Assembly (NCBI GenBank): GCA_001598975.1
Contig: BBXU01000651.1
Coordinates: 30,015 to 94,014 of the forward strand
DNA length: 64,000 bases
Reading direction: 5' to 3'
DNA from: Parachlorella kessleri
Lineage: Eukaryota; Chlorophyta; Trebouxiophyceae; Chlorellales; Chlorellaceae
The notes under the pieces are model-generated. The model was not told where the DNA came from, searched no databases, and saw only the letters and a program-made list of their open reading frames with translations. The position numbers were made by a program, and so were the translations under genes. Below are positions 21,601-32,300 of this stretch, piece by piece (position 1 is the stretch's first letter; the number at the start of each line of letters is the position of its first letter).

Positions 21601-24600
21601 TAAGCAGCGGCGCTGTGCATGCTGGCCTGTCTGAACGGCCACCTGGCCTGGGCTGGCCCCCATCCTGGGCCTGTTCCCGGTGCACCTGTAGTTGGCACGT
21701 AGAATAGGAGTATTGCACGATGGAGGCAGCGCAATTGCACGGTGGGGGGGGTCCCTAGTCGGTGAGGGGCTATGGCAGGCTACTCCAGTGGCGTGTTGCC
21801 GTCCTCGACCTTGTGACCTAAGTCGGCACCATGGTTGTTTGTATAGGGTAGGGTTGCCTTGTGTGGACAGTGAAGGTACCACTGGTATCTGATTCATTTA
21901 CTTGCTCGCTGAGGTGTCCACCTTGGGCGGACTCCCTTGGACTTAGGCAATGCCACCTTAGCGCACCCGCGTGTTGCAGGTCTCACTGCCCGTGTTGGTC
22001 AGCTGCTGGAAGCCGTGGCATGCATGGAGGGCACCACGACCACGGATATAGCTGCGCAGACGGGTTGCCATGGCGGGGGCAACCCGCAGCGCCGCACCGG
22101 CAGTACCGGATGCAGCCACATTGAACCATTAGGGACTAAGGCAGCTGGGGTCCCCTCAGTGGCCCAGCAGGGCGGGTGCCCCAAGCAACACCGCGACAGG
22201 GGTACGCAGCAGCAGGGAACTGGCAGGCGCTGGCGCTCTGGCTGGTGGACCTGGGCCGGCAGCGGGCGGCAGCGGGGACAGGAGGGGTACCAGCACTTGG
22301 CGGGGGAGCCCCCAGGCATGGGTCACAGGCTGGAGGCCCAGCCATCAGCTGACGGGGAGGAGCTGCGCCCTTCAGGTGCCCACGCCCGCACTGCGCTCCT
22401 GCTGCTGCTGCTGCTGCTGCCGCTCCTGGTGCTGTCTGCTCCTGCCGGGGGATCTGCTCACTGCTGCTGCGTGTGCTAGGGGCTGGCCTCTGCTGCTGCG
22501 TGCCTTTCTCCCGGCGCGGCTGCTGCTGTGCAATGGTCCGTTCGCATCCTTGAGAATTGACTGCGCTCCTACACACACTCCCAATGTATTTACCGAATTC
22601 TAGTTTTGGATGGCACTCGGACACTGCCCTTTATCCCCCGCTGATGGAGTGCCAGCTGTCATCGCCACACGAGTGCCATGATGTGTCATGCTTGACAGAA
22701 GGCTGTGTTGGTGCCTGTACAGTGCTGGCCCAGCTTCTGGATGGCCCCACCAGCCTGCCAGGCGCCCTGCCAGATGGTTCCACCTTGGAGTTCTCCATTC
22801 ACCAGCTCAGCAGGGCGTTACAGCACGACTTGGCAGCCATCTTCCCGGGAGAGGCCCGCCTGCGGCCACAGCCGACCCCGCAACTAGAACACAGGCAGGA
22901 TCAGCGGGAGCAGCAGCAGCAGCAGGCAGTTCATGCCGTGCACCCGGCAGAGCACACTGCATCTGCTTGCCAGGATAGGTTGCATGCACCTGAGCAGCAG
23001 AGCAGAGAAGTGGAGGAGGCGGGGGAAGGCTGCTTTGGCCGTGTCCTGGCATGCCTGACCTTCCAGTTTGCGGAGGGCCAAGTCAGCCTGGCACCAGACA
23101 GCAGCGCTGCCACGCTCGACAAGGTGAGCTTTCCTGGGAACAGTTGCGCTGTGGTGGTTGTGGGTCGACAGTGTGTCCTGGATATTAGGCTGCTCCTTCG
23201 TAAGGGGGGAGGGATCCTGGGTGATATCGTAAGTGTTGCGGTACACTCTGCGACCACATTAACTTAGTCTCACGAGATGGGGGGGGGGGGGATGCGAGGC
23301 AAGTTGGCTGGTCCTGGTTAGCGCAGTGAAACTCGCAGTTGCAAGGCCTAAGCCAGTGTGCAGCGTGCCTGCTGGTTGCCTCCATGACTTGGGGGCTTCA
23401 AGTGCACTGTTGCCACATCAGCTGCACTACTACATCATCAGAATGTGCCACGGACACCATCAACACAGGCTGCGAGATGAGCCCTGGTTGGCGTGCCTCC
23501 CCCCCTCCCGCATGCAGGCTGCCCACGAGATGGACCGCATGCTGGACAACTTCCTAAGATGGGAGCGCGCCGTGCGTGCCGGGCTGGCGCAGCAGGGACC
23601 TTACTGGTGCAACTCCATCGACCCCCGCAGGCAAGGACAGCATTCACACACCAGGCAGGCACTGCAGCGAGGTAGGGAGTCTAGAGGATACAAGGCATGC
23701 AAGTTGCATCTGTACTCAGCCGCTTGCAGCACACCGACGACCGTGAGGGTCGCTGCTGTGCTGTGCTTTGCTGTGGCGTAATTCACAGGGTGCTGCTTGC
23801 GCTCAGGCCTCCCACAACCGTGCTTGCCTTCACAGCTTTCCTGTCCAAAGACATGTAGACCCCATTGCTTGGGCTCCCTTTCTTGCCTCACTGAGCTCTG
23901 CCTGAAGGGCCAGGTGTCTTACATCATGACCAACCTACTCTCCTCCCTCTCCCCCTTCATCATAAGATTTCTTATTCAGCGTGGCAGGAAATGCGATGAG
24001 AGAGAAGGTATGGGTATACTGGGCTGACAGGGTTTTTTGTTGTTGCCGTGTGCCTGCAGCGGCATGGCCCTGCATGGCCCGCAGGGTGCCCGGTGGAGTG
24101 AGGTGGCTGCCGCCCACACGCTCCTTGGGTACGAGAGGAGGGATGCCGACATCTGCCCACTGGTGCTCCACCCTGCACATGGTGAGCATAGGTCAAGGCC
24201 GGGCACCCCTGAGGAAACCTTTCATACTGCGTTGGGCCTGTGGGTCGGGTCCTCCCGTGGTGGATACTTTGCGCTCGCCTGCTGACTGGGTAGGCGCCTG
24301 GCTGGCATGATTCAGCCAACCTGGCTACTGTGCAGTGCTCCTTCCGCCCCTCACCCAGGTCGAGGAATCTGTGCTAGGCAGTCTTAAAAGTCTTGCTCGA
24401 TGGCATGTGGTGCTCCACAGCTCAGGTGGACAGTATCTGTGAGAGCTTAGTGCATCTATTGATGTTCATCACTTCTTGCCCTGCTCGTTCCAGGGACATC
24501 CGCCTACCCGGTGACCCTCTTCACCACCGCGCCGTTGACGGCGCTGCAAGCCGCCATTGCAGCTGCCTGCTGCCCCACCACCACCTCGTCTCCTCCTGGG

Positions 24601-26054
24601 AGCCTCTGCCCCGCCCTTGGTGCACCCCGCGCCACAGGGCTCCCTTTGCCGGCTGCCATTGGGGCAGCTGCATGCCCTCCCAGCCAGCAGCCAGGCCCTG
24701 AAGTACGACCACCATTACCAGGGCCCCCTCCATCAGCTCTTTCCCTCCTCCCGCCCTCGGCATCGCCTGCTCAAGCATTGCAGCCGACGTGCTGGTCGCA
24801 GCAGCCCCAGCAGCAGCAGGCAGTGCTGCAGCTGTGTGAGGTCACCCTACGGTGCCCGGACGGCGCCCTGGCAGTTCAGCGCCTTTCTCTGGCGCTGGCG
24901 CCAGGTCAGCATCTGCTCATCAGCGGCCCCAACGGGTGCGGCAAGTCCACGCTGCTGCGCGCGCTGTGCGGCCTGCACCCGCTGGAAGCTGGCTGGGCCA
25001 AGGCTGGCCAAGCGCTGCTGGCAGCAGTGCCGTCAGCAGCGCCTCTAGCTACACCTCAGTACCCAGCAGCAGCAGATGAACCCGGACCGGTCCGCATGTC
25101 GCAGACCTCCCTTCCGATTGGAAGTTTGGGCGGCGGCGCTGGAACTGCGCTGCCTCAGCCAGCTGCCGCCGATGTCATGGTGGTGCCGCAGCGGCCGCTG
25201 GCGGCGCCAGGCGCAGAGCTGTGGCAGCAGGTCGTGTACCCCGACACGCGCCGCCCGCCAGCGGGGGAGCTCCGACGGCTGCTACAAGCAGTGGGCCTTG
25301 GCTACCTGGAGTTGAGGAATGCTGGCCCTGATGCTAGCACTAGCGCAGCTGCGGCCATGGGAACCGCATACAGCCTGCCAGGGGATGGGTCGGCTGCGCC
25401 CCGCGCTAAGAGCGCTGCGGCACCATGGGGCGACATGCTGTCGCCTGGCGAGCTGCAACGGCTGTCGGTGGCGCGAGTGCTTCACAGGCAAGTGGGCAAG
25501 AGGGCAGCCTTGGCTGGGGTACATAACACACTGCACTGTGCTGACGTCCACAGACAGTCATTGCAGGCTACAGTCGTGCCGAGGAAGGCATGGCCAGGTA
25601 GCTTACACGCTGTGCTCATGTGGCTGGTGGTGAGTGATCCAGGTTTTCATGAAGAGCTAGGAGACTGACACTTGCTCTGCAAATCCTCTAGCTGCAGCCA
25701 CAGACATGTAATCAGTTGCCACGCTTGCGCAACAGGCACAGGTCAGCACGAGTATTCTCCCGGCTAGCCCACAAGGGTGTGGATGGAGCCCATCACTGCT
25801 CCCTAGCTCAGTAAGCAGCTGGGCGTGGTGCCTGCAGGCGCCCCGCTGTGGTGTTTCTAGATGAGGTCACGGCCTCAGTCAGCCCCCATGCAGCTGCCGA
25901 GCTGTACGCTGTGCTGCACGATGCGGGCGTCACCTGTGTCAGCGTGGGCCAGGACTGCGAGCACCTGCGGGGGCTGCACACCCACCACCTGCGGCTAGGG
26001 GTGGCGGGAAGCCCAGCCGGGGAGGGGGGTTGGGAGCTATGCACCCTGCCCTGA
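18608..26054 (+). CDS. ABCD4-like cobalamin ABC transporter with an embedded MMADHC/CblD-like domain
   Basis: There are fourteen exons: 18608-18658 (tentative), 18756-18906, 19127-19277, 19651-19757, 19986-20145, 20644-20818, 21002-21107, 21471-21599, 21980-22375, 22723-23123, 23518-23630, 24060-24181, 24494-25487 and 25838-26054 (3273 nt, 1090 aa). Residues about 20-360 form an ABCD-type membrane domain whose blocks (VDNPDQRIAF, EGDLRFAHLRLREFAAEAA, FTELLDLSQQLSSMAGLTARV) resemble ABCD4 best. Low-complexity sequence follows. Residues about 490-710 resemble MMADHC, the B12 trafficking protein CblD: LEFSIHQL..DLAAIFPGE, GLAQQGPYWCNSIDPRSG, GARWSEVAAAHTLLGYE and TSAYPVTLFTTAPL. The ATPase domain has Walker A GPNGCGKST (832-840), Q-loop VVPQRPL, signature LSPGEL (1003) and Walker B VVFLDE. 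The H-loop His is Gln (SVGQ, about 1057). Exon 13 carries the CblD end and the ATPase in one open frame. Two introns use GC donors. A start at 18647 is also possible. Confidence 0.85.
22399..22425 (+). repeat. CTG trinucleotide run
   Basis: A run of GCTGCTGCTG... lies just after the proposed donor at 22376, in the intron between exons 9 and 10 of the ABC fusion gene. If read as coding it would give poly-Leu in the frame of exon 9, which then hits a stop at 22479. I therefore place it in the intron. Confidence 0.6.
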
Positions 26055-26858
26055 GTAATTGGGAGAAGTTAGGTGAAGCTGGCAGGCCCGTTAGGCTGTT
26101 GGACTTGCCGTCGATGGCCGCACATTTTGAGCAGGTGGCGTTGGCGGCAGGTAGTGCGAACAGAGGGAAAGGTAGCTGTAAGCTGAACACAACATTTGCT
26201 AGCAGGTTTTTACTTATAGTTATCGGATGATAGTGAGTGCAGGTGGCGGCAACAACAAGCTGGGCCGCCGTCCCATGGCCCTCCCTAGAACATATCAGCA
26301 AGCTGGGCAGTCCCTCTTTTGTCAGCACGTGGGTCACGCACAGCTGCCCGCTCGACACGCTAGTACTTATGGACGGGTCATTGCGCCATGTGCCTGGCTA
26401 GACTGGGAGTACCTCCGGTTTGAGTTGTGACGGCGCAGTCCGCCGCCAGACCAGATGTGTGACAGTAAGCACGTCTGTAGGCAGACTCTGTGCTATGAAG
26501 CACAGGATAAGATAGCAAAGTTACACTGCAACCAACTTCGCCAGGTGCAAGCGTTGGAATTCAGTGATGGGGCCCGCATAGCCGACCGGGCCATCAGCGC
26601 ATATATAACCTTTCTTATATGTTTGGTTCTCTTCATCTGACCAGACCCCATTAGGAGCGCAGGAGGGGCAAGATCCGCCGCAGTTCACCGAAAAAGTGCA
26701 GGCAGCCGACGTCAGCAGTGTCATCGCGGATGAATAAACCCAAGATGGGGAGGTAAGATGATCTTTGAATTAGCAAAGCAGGCCAGGTTAAAACTCAGTG
26801 TCGAGTCGCACGCCAAGACCAACAGTTACCGGCCTACCTGTTGCCTAAACCCACCATC
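26055..26858. other. Intergenic region before the acetate transporter cluster
   Basis: This contains the 3' UTR of the ABC gene, with TGTAA at 26178-26182, and the promoter of the first GFY gene. No coding sequence is convincing. Confidence 0.55.
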
Positions 26859-28615
26859 ATGGCAACCTCTGACGCCCAGCGCCTTGAAAGGGCTATCCAG
26901 CTCCTCGATGCACGCTTGGCAAAGTCGGACCTCTTCAATGATGGCACCGTGAAGGTTGTGCCGGCAACTTCAAACGTCGGTGAGTCACCGTCACCCTGCC
27001 ATCTAGTCGAACCTGTGCTGAGGGTCCTTTCCTGCCCCAAACCGCGGTATGTGCTCTCGAACATCGCTTGTTTGCGTTCCGCAGGTCCTCTGGGTCTCTT
27101 TGGCTTCGCGCTCACAACCGCTCTTCTGCAAGTGAGTGCAACATCCCTCTGCTGGATAAGCTGCAACTGCAGCACAGGGTGGCGTATGCAGTGTTCAGCC
27201 TAGCATGCTCCCTGGCTAGGAGACAGAGAAGAGGGCACAGCTGTTTTCTGTGTTTGTCAGAAGTCCCTGCGGCCTGACACAAGTCCCTGGTGTCACTGCA
27301 GGGCCAGTACACGACAGTGGCCGATGGCCCCACCGGTGTTGGCGGCCTGGTTATGGGCTACGGCATGTTCTACGGCGGGCTGGCGCAGCTGATTGCCGGC
27401 ATCCTGGAGTACCAGCGCAAGAACACCTTTGGTACCGTTGCTTTCTCCTCCTATGGCGCCTTCTGGATGGGCCTGTCCTACTTTAACACCGTGAGGACTG
27501 TGGTTAACGGCATCACCCCCCAGATTGCCTCAACCACTGCCGACGGCCTGGTCACCTACAAGGCCCCTGTTGCCGCACCAGTGTCTGGAGAGCGGACTAT
27601 GGTGAGCTTTGCATCTGCCTGATCAAATGCCACTTCACTTGCAGCTGCCCATGCCCTGCTTTCGGGCAGGCTGGTTATTGCAGCTTGACCCCGTGCCTCT
27701 GTTGCTATGTTGGGCCTTTCTGCAGCCACAACTAGTGTGCGTTGGCGGCCTGGGGAGCCCCTATAACTCTTAACCCCCTTCACCAAATCTCCCACTTCCC
27801 CCGCCTGTGTGCAGCTGATTCTGTGGGGTATTGTCACCTTCCTGTTCTGGCTTTGCACCTTCTCCATGAACCTGGTCACCTCCGCCCTCTTCATGTGAGT
27901 ATCGTGCCGCACTGGCAGCTCTGCTTTAATGCTGTTGCCATGTGACATGCGCCCCGCCTCTTGCTGGCCGATGCTTGCTGCGCGGTGCCTAGCTGTGGGC
28001 TTAGACCCGTAGGCAGGCCTGTATCGCTCTGCTGATTGTGCCTCTCCAGAAGGTCCCCCGTGGAGTGGGGCCTGGCCTCATATCTGCTGCTCTCCTGCTC
28101 GCAGCTCCCTGGCCCTGCTGTTCTGGTTCCTTGCCGGCGGCCAGCCCCAGTCCACCCACATGAACTGGATGAAGTTCACCGGCGCCTGGGGCTGGTGGGT
28201 CGCGTTCCTGGCCTTCTACGACGGCGCGGCTGCCCTGATGAAGGAGGTGTACGGCAAGGTGAGAGTTTGGAAACCGCTGCATTGGGTCCCCTACTGCAGA
28301 ATGCTCACTACCTATGGAATGATCGCGTGTCGCACCAGCCTGTGCTTGTGCCGGTGTTGTTTGCCTGGTGCACGGCAACCCTTGCTGCAGCAAACTGTTG
28401 AGCACCTTTGTTGACTACTACTTGGTGTGGTAGACAACATCCTGCCTCGTCACAGCATGTCTCACCCGTCCGGACATCACCAACCCAGCTTTATTCTTTA
28501 CCTGCAGCAAATTCTGCCTGTCTTCCCCTTCAAGCCCATCAACCGTGTGTCTGGCGGCAACTTTGGCACCCAGCGCCGGATTGACACCCAGGACCTGGAG
28601 GAGGCCAAGCAGTGA
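26859..28615 (+). CDS. GFY: GPR1/FUN34/YaaH (GFY) acetate transporter, copy A
   Basis: This belongs to the AceTr/SatP family of six-helix acetate/succinate channels; in Chlamydomonas the GFY proteins are linked to acetate assimilation. There are six exons: 26859-26979, 27085-27131, 27302-27601, 27815-27894, 28105-28258 and 28508-28615 (810 nt, 269 aa). [20 protein letters not shown] leads into the family motif [18 protein letters not shown] (the N-P-x-P-L-G-L variant). Then come [53 protein letters not shown] and [20 protein letters not shown], all membrane helices. The C-terminus ([15 protein letters not shown]...DLEEAKQ) is shared with copy C. Every join is in phase. Confidence 0.94.
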
Positions 28616-29662
28616 GCCTGGCCTCCCTTGTTTGGTGTTTTATTTGCTCTGAGTCCAGCCCCAAGGCTTGGTCTGCGAGGACCGCAGAGTTATGTTTTTG
28701 TGCGTCGTTGTAGAACGCATGCTCATTGTGGCTGTTCCTGACCTAGCCACCTTGTATATCCCTCTTTTTCAGCGGTACCGGGTGGCGGCCATTGTTTCGT
28801 GACCACCATGCCTTTAAGTTTTCATGTCTTTTCTGCTGTGGCATATGCCATTCTCTTGCCCATACTTCCTAGCTGCTGCTTGTTGGTCTGCCGTTTATGT
28901 CTTTATGCTGAATTGCATACCAGAGTGATAGCAACTTGCCTTCCCATCGCACGGTTGATCCGTGCCCCCGATTCCTGTGTAACATCTTCACTGGTACATG
29001 CATTATGGCAGGTCTGTCCAGGGTCTCTTGACCTGCGCAGCCTACAGGATGGCAGCCTGCCCTGATGCAAGAGCCTGCAACCTGGTCTTCCACCATCAAC
29101 CTACACTGCAGTGCAGCCTGCCAAGCATGAGAGGACCCCATACTGCGGTCAACCCCTCTAGAAATGGGAACTGCATGGGCTACTAAACAGCCGACCCCTT
29201 GTCGCGTACAGCCCCCATGACTCTCACATTTAAAACGTCTACGAGCTGGGACCATGCAAGTCATTCGACGCTGGTAGCTGAGGTGCTCTATAAACAGATC
29301 AACCAGCTTAAGTCTGCAAAGCCTTCACGTGGAGGAGGAACGTCAAGGTCCCATGTGCCTACGCGAGGCGCGCCCGTGCTTCTGATGGGGCGCAGGCGCC
29401 CTTGCACACAACCAACCGCAACCGGTTCGCTTCCGCTCCTTTCGTATCTCGTGCATACTTTATTACCCCACCTTTACGACCCTGCGTCACGGCCTCCTGA
29501 CTTAGTCAACCCCTGAGAAGGGCGGCTTCGGTGTCACTTCCTCCTTGTTCTTGTGGTTAAGTGCCCTGTTCCCTGACAAACCCTTGACCCATATCCTTGC
29601 AAAATTGTCGCAGCGTGAGGACCCTCAGTGTCGAGACACGCTCGGGCGCCTTTCGACACAAC
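28616..29662. other. Intergenic region between GFY copies A and B
   Basis: About 1 kb. A TGTAA at 28978-28982 may end copy A. I see no gene; the rest should hold the copy B promoter. Confidence 0.5.
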
Positions 29663-32300
29663 ATGGCAACCAGCGTCACAACAGCAGTGGCCGCTCCCCC
29701 GATGGGCCACATGGGCAGCACGGGCGGTGATGCCCAGCGTCTAGAGAGGGCCATTCAGTTGCTAGACGCACGACTGGCTCGCTCTGACCTGTTCAATGAC
29801 GGCACAGTGAAGATTGTGCCAGCCACCTCAAACGTTGGTGAGTAATCCTGTCTGGTGCTCAGACGGGCTGGAGCTTCTGCTCTTGAGCAGACGAAGTGAA
29901 GCAAACCCTTTACCACACGGTACCCAGGAACTCCGTCCCGACAGCTTTAGTGAGGATATCTGCCAAGCTTGGTGTGCTTGCTGTGCAGGTCCGCTGGGGC
30001 TCTTTGGCTTTGCCTTCACCACAGCCCTCCTCCAAGTATGTCAACCAACAACAGCCGTGTGCTAGACTCGGCGCTAGGCGGCTATTTTGGGCGCCGTGCC
30101 TTGCCTTGTTCTGTGCATACAGGATAGCTTGAGAGTGCCTTACTAGTGCCTTTTATTCTGCTGAGCGGTGCATGTGCCGGCTGTGCACTATTGGACCACC
30201 GTTGAACCGCAAGTACAAGCAAAAGGGCTAGGTCTTTGAGATGTAGACGGGTGTTTTAATAAGGGTCTTTCACACCAGGCCAGCTGAAGTGTCAGACTCG
30301 TCGCTGCAGGGCCAGTACACCACTGTGGCTGACGGCGCCCCCGGTGTCGCGGGTTTGGTTTGGGGCTATGGCATGTTCTATGGCGGCCTTGCGCAGCTGA
30401 TTGCTGGCATCCTGGAGTACCAGCGCAAGAACACCTTTGGTACCGTCGCGTTCTCGTCGTGTGAGTAAGGCCAGCCAGTCGCGGTTGAGGAGCGGGTGGT
30501 AGTGTCTGCATAATATTTAGCGGTGAGACCTAGGCGTAGCTGCCCAATATGGGCTTGCACTGGTGCTTCACGTTACCTCTTTCCAGCGGAACCAGTCAGC
30601 CCACCCATAGTGTAGCTGCGTTGGATCCGAGCAGCAGGTGCATCCTAAGAAACTCACTTCATTAAACATTCGAAATTGACGGGAGGATGCTTACTCACCG
30701 GGACGGGTGTGGGTTTGTTCATCGCAGATGGCGCCTTCTGGATGGGCCTGGCGTACTTCAACACCATGAGGACGGTGGTCAATGGCATCACCCCACAGAT
30801 TACCTCAGCTGGTACCAACGGCGTGCCCATCTACAAGGCTCCCGTGGCCGCACCTGTCTCTGGAGAGCGGACGATGGTGAGCGATCAAGACTTGGCCTGT
30901 GAAAGTGCCAACCATGCCAGGGGCAGGCAGCCCGATGTGTGGGTTGCCGTCTTCCCTTTTGCTTTTTTTTAATTTTAGCTTACCATAGACTTAAGGGCGT
31001 GCCCGGGGGTGGTAAGGGGGGGGCTATCATGTGTGCACCAGGTTGCCTGGCTGCAGCGTGACCGGGGCCAGCAGCACGTTGGGTTAGCTCTATTACCATG
31101 TGTAAGCATGACGTCTCCTGAACTGATCATACCTCCCTACACGGCTTGGAAGGGGGTGACATGAAAGCCAGCCATGCGTGTGTAAGGTTGGTGGCTCAGC
31201 CATCTGCCGGCCTGAGCGCCACTGTGCTGCGTGTTTGCTGCTGCAGCTGATCCTGTGGGGCATTGTCACCTTCCTGTTCTGGCTCTGCACCTTCTCCATG
31301 AACCTCGTCACCAGCTCGCTCTTCTTGTGAGTGTCGGGACAGTGCTTACATTTTTACACCTACTTGCCAGGACCCAGCCTTGCTGTCCTGCCAGGACCCT
31401 GTGTGGTTTTCATGCGGCGTCATCCTCCCATCCTGCACAGATGGAAAGGGTATGTTATGCCTTATCCTCCCTAGTTGCTGAGCCAGCATTGGTGGGCTCC
31501 ATTGTAGGGCGCAGCAGGGAGCAGCGAGTACAAGTGGCCATGGTTGCACTGGCTTGCATGTCACCTGTACTTGGTTGCATAGGCAGCCTGATGCCTGTCC
31601 CTAGCATTCTTGACCACTGTCTTGCTTGACCCGCGCTGCGCAGCACCCTGGCCCTGCTGTTCTGGTTCTTGGCGGGCGGCCAGCCCCAGTCTTCCCACAT
31701 GAACTGGATGAAGTTTGCGGGTGCCTGGGGATGGCTTGTGGCGTTCATCGCCTTCTACGATGGGACAGCTGCCCTCATGCGGGAGGTGTACGGCAAGGTG
31801 AGAGAGGCTGCTTCATGGTCCCGCCCCCTTTTGGCGGACTGCCTGTCCAGGGTTGCTGTTTGCTTTGCCACAATTTGTTTGAGGACCCTGATCTCTGGCC
31901 GTGGGGGGGCCTGGCTGCCGGCTACCTGTCAGTGTCCAAGGAAAAGGTGGCCTGTGCAATGCCAGATTTGTCAGGGTGGATGCCAGTCCACCTAAGCTGA
32001 ACATTGCATCTGCTGCCCTGCCCTGCATTGAGCGTCACAACACACTCGAGCACCCCCGCGGGAATAGTGCTCGACTCCCGAGGCCCCGTTTCACTTGCAT
32101 CCCAAAACTGCTAGGCCATCCCTGGGTGCTGACCCTGCCCAACTCCTGCCCCTCAACCTTCCTGTTCGCAGCAAATTCTGCCGGTGTTCCCGTTCAAGAC
32201 CATCAATCGCATCAGCGGCGGCAACTTTGGTACACAGCGCCGCATCGACACCACGGACCTGGAGACAGGCAGGGAGGTTCGGCCCAAGTCCAGCCCTTAG
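29663..32300 (+). CDS. GFY: GPR1/FUN34/YaaH (GFY) acetate transporter, copy B
   Basis: This is a paralogue of copy A in the same orientation. There are seven exons: 29663-29837, 29989-30035, 30310-30460, 30728-30876, 31247-31326, 31644-31797 and 32172-32300 (885 nt, 294 aa). It differs from A and C in three ways. It has an N-terminal extension ([19 protein letters not shown]). An extra intron (30461-30727) splits the Tyr codon of [10 protein letters not shown], which is unbroken in A and C. The C-terminus also differs ([16 protein letters not shown]). The channel core is conserved: [38 protein letters not shown] and [20 protein letters not shown]. It probably transports acetate or another short carboxylate across a membrane; the organelle is unknown. 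Confidence 0.93.

Noticed and set aside
22376..22479. Poly-Leu extension of ABC exon 9 to the stop at 22479, ending the gene there
   Set aside because: An ABCD half-transporter without its ATPase domain would be non-functional. The donor at 22376 gives a phase-correct join to exon 10.
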